Source: Streptomyces malaysiense (GTDB lineage Bacteria; Actinomycetota; Actinomycetes; Streptomycetales; Streptomycetaceae). Taken from it: a stretch of 64,000 nt of DNA. The notes under the pieces are model-generated. The model was not told the DNA's origin. It saw only the letters and a list, made by a program, of their open reading frames with translations, and did no database searches. The stretch spans positions 186,001-250,000 of the forward strand of contig NZ_LBDA02000006.1 of NCBI RefSeq assembly GCF_000980885.2, in the 5' to 3' direction. The translations under genes and the position numbers were made by a program. This document shows positions 60,126 to 64,000 of this stretch, piece after piece (the first letter of the stretch is position 1; each line of letters starts with the position of its first letter).

Positions 60126-60584
60126 TCAGCAGTACTTGTCGCTCGGGTCCCGCGTCGTCCAGGAGCAGGACCAGACCTTGGCGCCGCTCGCCTTCGTCAG
60201 CGTGGCCGTGTCCTTGTCGTTGTTCCAGACGTAGGCGCGGCGGCCCTGGTACTTGTCCGACGCGGTGTCCTTGCCGGACCCGGTGTGGATCTTCATGTAC
60301 TTCCCGGCACCGATCTTGACGTTCGGGAAGACGTACCGGTGGTTCGAGGCGTCCTTCAGCACCCACCCCTTGAGCGAGACCGCCGAGCCGCCGGTGTTCC
60401 TGATCTGCACCCACTCCCCGTTCAAGCTCTTGTTCGAGCGGTTGTCCGGGCCGGGGCTGTCGAACCAGACGTGGTGGATCTTCACACCCCCGGCGGCCTC
60501 GGCCGGGACGTCGAGCAGGGTGCCGGTGAGCAGGGCCGCGCCGGCGAGGGCGGGCAGGGCGGCGCGCAGCCGTATGGTCCGCAT
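60126..60584 (-). CDS. Secreted lamin-tail-domain protein
   Basis: 152 residues. The signal peptide is about 30 residues, ending Ala-Glu-Ala-Ala. The rest is one lamin-tail (LTD) beta-sandwich: Ser-Leu-Asn-Gly-Glu-Trp-Val-Gln-Ile-Arg-Asn, then Leu-Lys-Gly-Trp-Val-Leu-Lys-Asp, then Lys-Tyr-Met-Lys-Ile-His-Thr-Gly and Tyr-Val-Trp-Asn-Asn-Asp-Lys-Asp. Bacterial LTDs often sit beside nuclease or surface domains, but here nothing else is attached. A stand-alone secreted LTD is common in streptomycetes and of unknown function. Two Cys near the C-terminus could form a disulfide. Confidence 0.85.
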   Translation of the reverse strand: MRTIRLRAALPALAGAALLTGTLLDVPAEAAGGVKIHHVWFDSPGPDNRSNKSLNGEWVQIRNTGGSAVSLKGWVLKDASNHRYVFPNVKIGAGKYMKIHTGSGKDTASDKYQGRRAYVWNNDKDTATLTKASGAKVWSCSWTTRDPSDKYC

Positions 60585-60705
60585 GGAGAGATCCCCCCAA
60601 GGATGTCGTCCGCGAAATGCGTGGGCGCCGAAGCGCAGACTGAAGTGTTATCACACGATCTTCACGCCTACTTCACGTTTGGCCCTCTTGGGGGGACACC
60701 CTGTC

Positions 60706-60732
60706 CTGACCGCCACCACCAGCGGCCACAAT
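60706..60732 (+). promoter_or_regulatory. Candidate dxr promoter, possibly leaderless
   Basis: CTGACC (60706-60711) and CACAAT (60727-60732) are spaced by 15 bp. CACAAT ends 6 bp before ATG 60739; the six intervening bases are all G, so either leaderless start or a G-run ribosome site is possible. Confidence 0.4.
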
Positions 60733-60738
60733 GGGGGG

Positions 60739-62010
60739 ATGACCGACAGCCCTGCCCGTCCGGCACCCCTCGCCGACCCCCACCTCGTCTACGACCCCCC
60801 CGCGGGCGACGGCCCCAAGGACGTGGTGGTCCTCGGCTCCACCGGATCCATCGGCACCCAGGCCATCGACCTCGTGCTGCGCAATCCCGACCGCTTCCGC
60901 GTCACCGCGCTGTCCGCCAACGGCGGCCGGGTCGCCCTCCTCGCCGAGCAGGCGCACCGGCTGCGGGTGCGCACCGTCTCGGTCGCCCGCGAGGACGTCG
61001 TACCGGCCCTGCGCGAGGCGCTCGCCGCCGCGTACGGCCCAGGCGAGCCGCTGCCCGAGATCCTCGCCGGACCGCGGGCGGCCACCGAGCTGGCCGCCTC
61101 CGACTGCCACACCGTGCTGAACGGCATCACCGGGTCCATCGGTCTCGCGCCCACCCTCGCCGCCCTGGAGGCGGGCCGCACCCTCGCGCTCGCCAACAAG
61201 GAGTCGCTGATCGTCGGCGGCCCGCTGGTCACCGCGCTGGCCGAGCCCGGCCAGATCATCCCGGTCGACTCCGAGCACGCCGCCCTCTTCCAGGCCCTCG
61301 CCGCCGGCACCCGCGCCGATGTGCGCAAGCTGGTCGTCACCGCCTCCGGCGGCCCCTTCCGCGGCCGCACCAGGGCGGACCTCGCGGACGTGACCGTCCA
61401 GGACGCCCTCGCCCACCCCACCTGGGCGATGGGGCCGGTGATCACCGTCAACTCCGCGACCCTGGTCAACAAGGGCCTGGAGGTCATCGAGGCGCACCTG
61501 CTGTACGACATCCCGTTCGACCGCATCGAGGTGGTCGTGCACCCGCAGTCGTACGTCCACTCGATGGTCGAGTTCACCGACGGCTCGACGATCGCCCAGG
61601 CCACGCCGCCCGACATGCGGGGCCCGATCGCCATCGGTCTCGGCTGGCCCGAACGGGTTCCGGACGCCGCGCCCGCCTTCGACTGGAGCAAGGCGTCCAC
61701 CTGGGAGTTCTTCCCGCTGGACGACGAGGCCTTCCCCTCGGTGAACCTGGCCCGGCACGTCGGACAGCTCGCGGGGACGGCACCGGCGGTGTTCAATGCC
61801 GCCAACGAGGAGTGCGTCGAGGCCTTCCTGAACGGCGCACTGCCCTTCAACGGGATCATGGAGACCGTCACCCGGGTCGTCGAGGAACACGGCACGCCGG
61901 GAACGGGAACTTCACTCACGGTGTCGGACGTCCTCGAAGCGGAGACCTGGGCGCGGACCCGGGCCCGTGAGATCACAGCCAAGACGGCGACCGCGGAGGC
62001 GCGTGCATGA
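60739..62010 (+). CDS. dxr: 1-deoxy-D-xylulose-5-phosphate reductoisomerase
   Basis: 423 residues. It makes 2-C-methyl-D-erythritol 4-phosphate, the committed step of the MEP isoprenoid pathway, with NADPH. The NADPH-binding loop is [10 protein letters not shown] near residue 33. The catalytic Asp-Ser-Glu-His is in Ile-Pro-Val-Asp-Ser-Glu-His-Ala, and a second motif is Asn-Lys-Gly-Leu-Glu-Val-Ile-Glu-Ala. The first 28 or so residues are an Asp/Pro/Ala-rich extension. ATG 60739 is preferred; the frame is open further upstream without family match. The stop overlaps the protease gene (ATGA), and ispG follows, the conserved dxr-rseP-ispG order of actinobacteria. Confidence 0.96.
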   Translation: MTDSPARPAPLADPHLVYDPPAGDGPKDVVVLGSTGSIGTQAIDLVLRNPDRFRVTALSANGGRVALLAEQAHRLRVRTVSVAREDVVPALREALAAAYGPGEPLPEILAGPRAATELAASDCHTVLNGITGSIGLAPTLAALEAGRTLALANKESLIVGGPLVTALAEPGQIIPVDSEHAALFQALAAGTRADVRKLVVTASGGPFRGRTRADLADVTVQDALAHPTWAMGPVITVNSATLVNKGLEVIEAHLLYDIPFDRIEVVVHPQSYVHSMVEFTDGSTIAQATPPDMRGPIAIGLGWPERVPDAAPAFDWSKASTWEFFPLDDEAFPSVNLARHVGQLAGTAPAVFNAANEECVEAFLNGALPFNGIMETVTRVVEEHGTPGTGTSLTVSDVLEAETWARTRAREITAKTATAEARA

Positions 62011-63311
62011 CGACCTTGATGTTCATCCTCGGCATAGTGGTCTTCGCGTTCGGTCTGCTCGTCTCGATCGCGTGGCACGAGCTGGGGCACCTGTCGACGG
62101 CCAAACTCTTCGGCATCCGCGTCCCGCAGTACATGGTCGGCTTCGGCCCCACCGTGTGGTCGCGCAAGAAGGGCGACACCGAGTACGGCATCAAGGCGAT
62201 CCCGCTCGGCGGCTACATCCGCATGATCGGCATGTTCCCGCCGGACGACGCGGGCCGGATCTCCGCCCGTTCCACCTCACCGTGGCGCGGGATGATCGAG
62301 GACGCCCGCTCGGCGGCATACGAGGAGCTCCAGCCCGGCGACGAGACGCGCATGTTCTACACGCGCAAGCCGTGGAAGCGCGTCATCGTCATGTTCGCGG
62401 GCCCGTTCATGAACCTGGTGCTCGCCATCGCCCTGTTCTTCACGGTGCTCATGGGCTTCGGCATCCAGCAGCAGACCACCACCGTCGCCTCCGTCTCGCC
62501 CTGCGTCATCGCGCAGAGCGAGAACCGCGACACCTGCAAGAAGTCCGACCCGGCCTCCCCGGCCCAGGCCGCCGGCATCCAGAAGCGGGACAAGATCGTC
62601 TCCTTCGCCGGCAAGCCCACCAAGGACTGGAACACCCTTTCGGACCTGATCCGCGTCAGCGCGGGCAAGGACGTGCCGATCGTCGTCGAGCGCGACGGCA
62701 GGCAGCTCACCCTGCACGCGAAGATCGCCACCAACCTGGTCGCGCAGAAGGACTCCAGCGGCACCTACGTGCAGGGCAAGTACGTGAAGGCCGGCTTCCT
62801 CGGCTTCAGCTCCGCCACCGGCGTGCAGAAGCAGGGCTTCGGCGACTCGGTGACCTGGATGAGCGACCGGGTCGGCGACGCCGTCGACTCCCTCGCCGCC
62901 CTGCCCGGCAAGATCCCGGCCCTGTGGGACGCCGCGTTCGACAACGCCCCGCGCCAGCCGGACTCGCCGATGGGCATCGTCGGCGCCGCCCGCATCACCG
63001 GCGACATCGCCACCCTGGACATCCCCGCCTCCCAGCAGGTGGCGATGTTCGTGATGCTGCTCGCCGGGTTCAACCTCTCGCTGTTCCTGTTCAACATGCT
63101 CCCGCTGCTCCCGCTCGACGGCGGCCACATCGCCGGCGCCCTGTGGGAGGCGCTGCGGCGCAACCTGGCCCGGGTGCTGCGCCGCCCGGACCCGGGCCCG
63201 TTCGACGTGGCCAAGCTGATGCCGGTGGCCTACGTGGTCGCCGGGATCTTCGTCTGCTTCACCGTCCTGGTGCTCATCGCGGACGTGGTGAACCCGGTGA
63301 AGATCTCCTAG
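62007..63311 (+). CDS. M50 family site-2 protease (RseP/Rip1-like)
   Basis: 434 residues. The zinc-binding motif is His-Glu-Leu-Gly-His near residue 25, inside the first membrane segment. A PDZ domain covers about residues 150-265, with Gln-Ala-Ala-Gly-Ile-Gln and Ile-Val-Ser-Phe-Ala-Gly-Lys-Pro. The second metal motif [12 protein letters not shown] is near residue 365. Such proteases cut anti-sigma factors and signal-peptide remnants within the membrane. ATG 62007 overlaps the dxr stop. Confidence 0.93.
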   Translation: MTTLMFILGIVVFAFGLLVSIAWHELGHLSTAKLFGIRVPQYMVGFGPTVWSRKKGDTEYGIKAIPLGGYIRMIGMFPPDDAGRISARSTSPWRGMIEDARSAAYEELQPGDETRMFYTRKPWKRVIVMFAGPFMNLVLAIALFFTVLMGFGIQQQTTTVASVSPCVIAQSENRDTCKKSDPASPAQAAGIQKRDKIVSFAGKPTKDWNTLSDLIRVSAGKDVPIVVERDGRQLTLHAKIATNLVAQKDSSGTYVQGKYVKAGFLGFSSATGVQKQGFGDSVTWMSDRVGDAVDSLAALPGKIPALWDAAFDNAPRQPDSPMGIVGAARITGDIATLDIPASQQVAMFVMLLAGFNLSLFLFNMLPLLPLDGGHIAGALWEALRRNLARVLRRPDPGPFDVAKLMPVAYVVAGIFVCFTVLVLIADVVNPVKIS

Positions 63312-63327
63312 CCGTCCGGCGTTCACG

Positions 63328-63357
63328 GCGGCCCGGGACCCTGGGGTTCCGGGCCGC
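63328..63357 (+). terminator. Terminator between the M50 protease gene and ispG
   Basis: GCGGCCCGGGACC (63328-63340) pairs with GGTTCCGGGCCGC (63345-63357) over 13 bp, including one G-T wobble, around a 4-nt loop, followed by TTC. Confidence 0.75.
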
Positions 63358-63504
63358 TTCCCGTGCGGCGTCCGGCCGCCCCCCAATGAGGGGGTTTCCC
63401 GGGTGGGATGTGCCCGCGCACGCGCCGGTGCCGTAATCTCGGATGCCGGAGCCCGCCGTAGCACGGGGCCGGATCTTGATCCACGACTTGGGGTTGCACA
63501 GCAG

Positions 63505-64000
63505 ATGACTGCGATTTCTCTCGGCATGCCGTCCGTTCCGACCAAGCTCGCCGAGCGCCGCAAGAGCCGGCAGATCCAGGTCGGAACCGTGCCGGTCGGC
63601 GGAGACGCGCCCGTCTCGGTCCAGTCGATGACGACGACCCGTACGTCCGACATCGGTGCCACCCTCCAGCAGATCGCCGAGCTGACCGCGTCCGGCTGCC
63701 AGATCGTCCGCGTGGCCTGCCCCACCCAGGACGACGCCGACGCGCTGCCCACCATCGCGCGCAAGTCGCAGATCCCGGTGATCGCGGACATCCACTTCCA
63801 GCCCAAGTACGTCTTCGCCGCCATCGAGGCCGGCTGCGCCGCGGTCCGGGTGAACCCGGGCAACATCAAGAAGTTCGACGACCAGGTCAAGGAGATCGCC
63901 CAGGCCGCCAAGGAGCACGGCACCCCGATCCGCATCGGCGTGAACGCGGGCTCGCTGGACCGCCGCCTGCTCCAGAAGTACGGCAAGGCCACCCCCGAGG
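63505..64000 (+). CDS. ispG: 4-hydroxy-3-methylbut-2-enyl-diphosphate synthase, N-terminal part
   Basis: The first 165 residues are inside the window; the gene runs off the right edge. IspG (GcpE) is the 4Fe-4S enzyme that makes HMBPP in the MEP pathway. The visible TIM-barrel start has [15 protein letters not shown]. The conserved Ile-Ala-Asp-Ile-His-Phe-Gln and Val-Arg-Val-Asn-Pro-Gly-Asn-Ile follow. The cluster-binding Cys residues lie further on. A gap of 193 bp with a terminator separates it from the protease gene, so it probably has its own promoter. No clear ribosome site was seen before ATG 63505. Confidence 0.95.
   Translation, partial: MTAISLGMPSVPTKLAERRKSRQIQVGTVPVGGDAPVSVQSMTTTRTSDIGATLQQIAELTASGCQIVRVACPTQDDADALPTIARKSQIPVIADIHFQPKYVFAAIEAGCAAVRVNPGNIKKFDDQVKEIAQAAKEHGTPIRIGVNAGSLDRRLLQKYGKATPE

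Noticed and set aside
60739..64000. dxr-protease-ispG as a novel isoprenoid stress operon
   Set aside because: This gene order is long known and conserved in actinobacteria, and a terminator separates ispG from the first two.

Overview
The window is about 64 kb of very GC-rich chromosome with strong codon bias, short intergenic gaps, many GTG starts and many ATGA/GTGA stop-start overlaps. Gene content (sporulation sigma factor WhiG, sip-type signal peptidases, a DasR-like operator before a chitinase, futalosine-type deaminase, MEP-pathway dxr/ispG) and gene order point to a Streptomyces core chromosome. The order resembles, from memory, the SCO5618-SCO5696 part of S. coelicolor. No rRNA, tRNA, CRISPR array, prophage, insertion sequence or biosynthetic gene cluster is visible.

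Layout. 1-7.1 kb: the end of one signal peptidase gene, a second signal peptidase, NUDIX, DUF2469, YraN, ComM-like ATPase, DprA, WhiG and a TetR regulator. 7.1-15.1 kb: a LytM/M23 protein, then the conserved translation and growth block rpsB-tsf-pyrH-frr-cdsA, a VOC protein and rlmN. 15.1-19.0 kb: a TPP riboswitch with a terminator, controlling a thiamine-type ABC importer (binding protein, fused permease, ATPase). 19.0-23.2 kb: a mycothiol-dependent isomerase-like protein, a LOG-family protein and an ABC pair whose ATPase lacks several canonical motifs. 23.4-28.3 kb: aminotransferase, Lrp/AsnC regulator, aldehyde dehydrogenase and polyamine-binding lipoprotein. 28.3-32.4 kb: a sugar-type ABC importer without ATPase, joined to a double GNAT acetyltransferase. 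32.4-35.2 kb: an eroded stretch with a frameshifted gene, a palindrome-controlled membrane protein, an RsbW-like kinase and a scrambled phosphatase remnant. 35.2-38.7 kb: phosphodiesterase, adenosine-deaminase-like enzyme, DUF4190 protein, NADAR protein. 38.9-46.2 kb: a polyamine operon (aldehyde dehydrogenase, PotD-A-B-C, FAD amine oxidase). 46.3-49.3 kb: small unknown protein, chitinase, PAP2 phosphatase. 49.7-56.7 kb: gabT, FtsK/TraD-like membrane ATPase, PucR regulator, aldehyde dehydrogenase. 57.4-64 kb: small membrane protein with a Pro/Gln repeat tail, acyl-CoA dehydrogenase, secreted lamin-tail protein, dxr, RseP-like protease and the start of ispG.

How the genes work together. The dominant metabolic theme from 23 to 57 kb is import of polyamines and their oxidation through 4-aminobutanal and GABA to succinate semialdehyde and succinate. 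It is spread over four transcription units with two regulators of its own (Lrp/AsnC and PucR). Two ALDH plus binding-protein pairs look like an ancient duplication of one module. The other regions are mostly conserved housekeeping.

The least ordinary items are the ABC ATPase with degenerate motifs, the scrambled stress-signalling remnant next to an RsbW-like kinase, the perfect 14-bp palindrome that contains the -35 box of a probably leaderless gene, and the stand-alone FtsK/TraD-like ATPase. No clearly unprecedented system was found.
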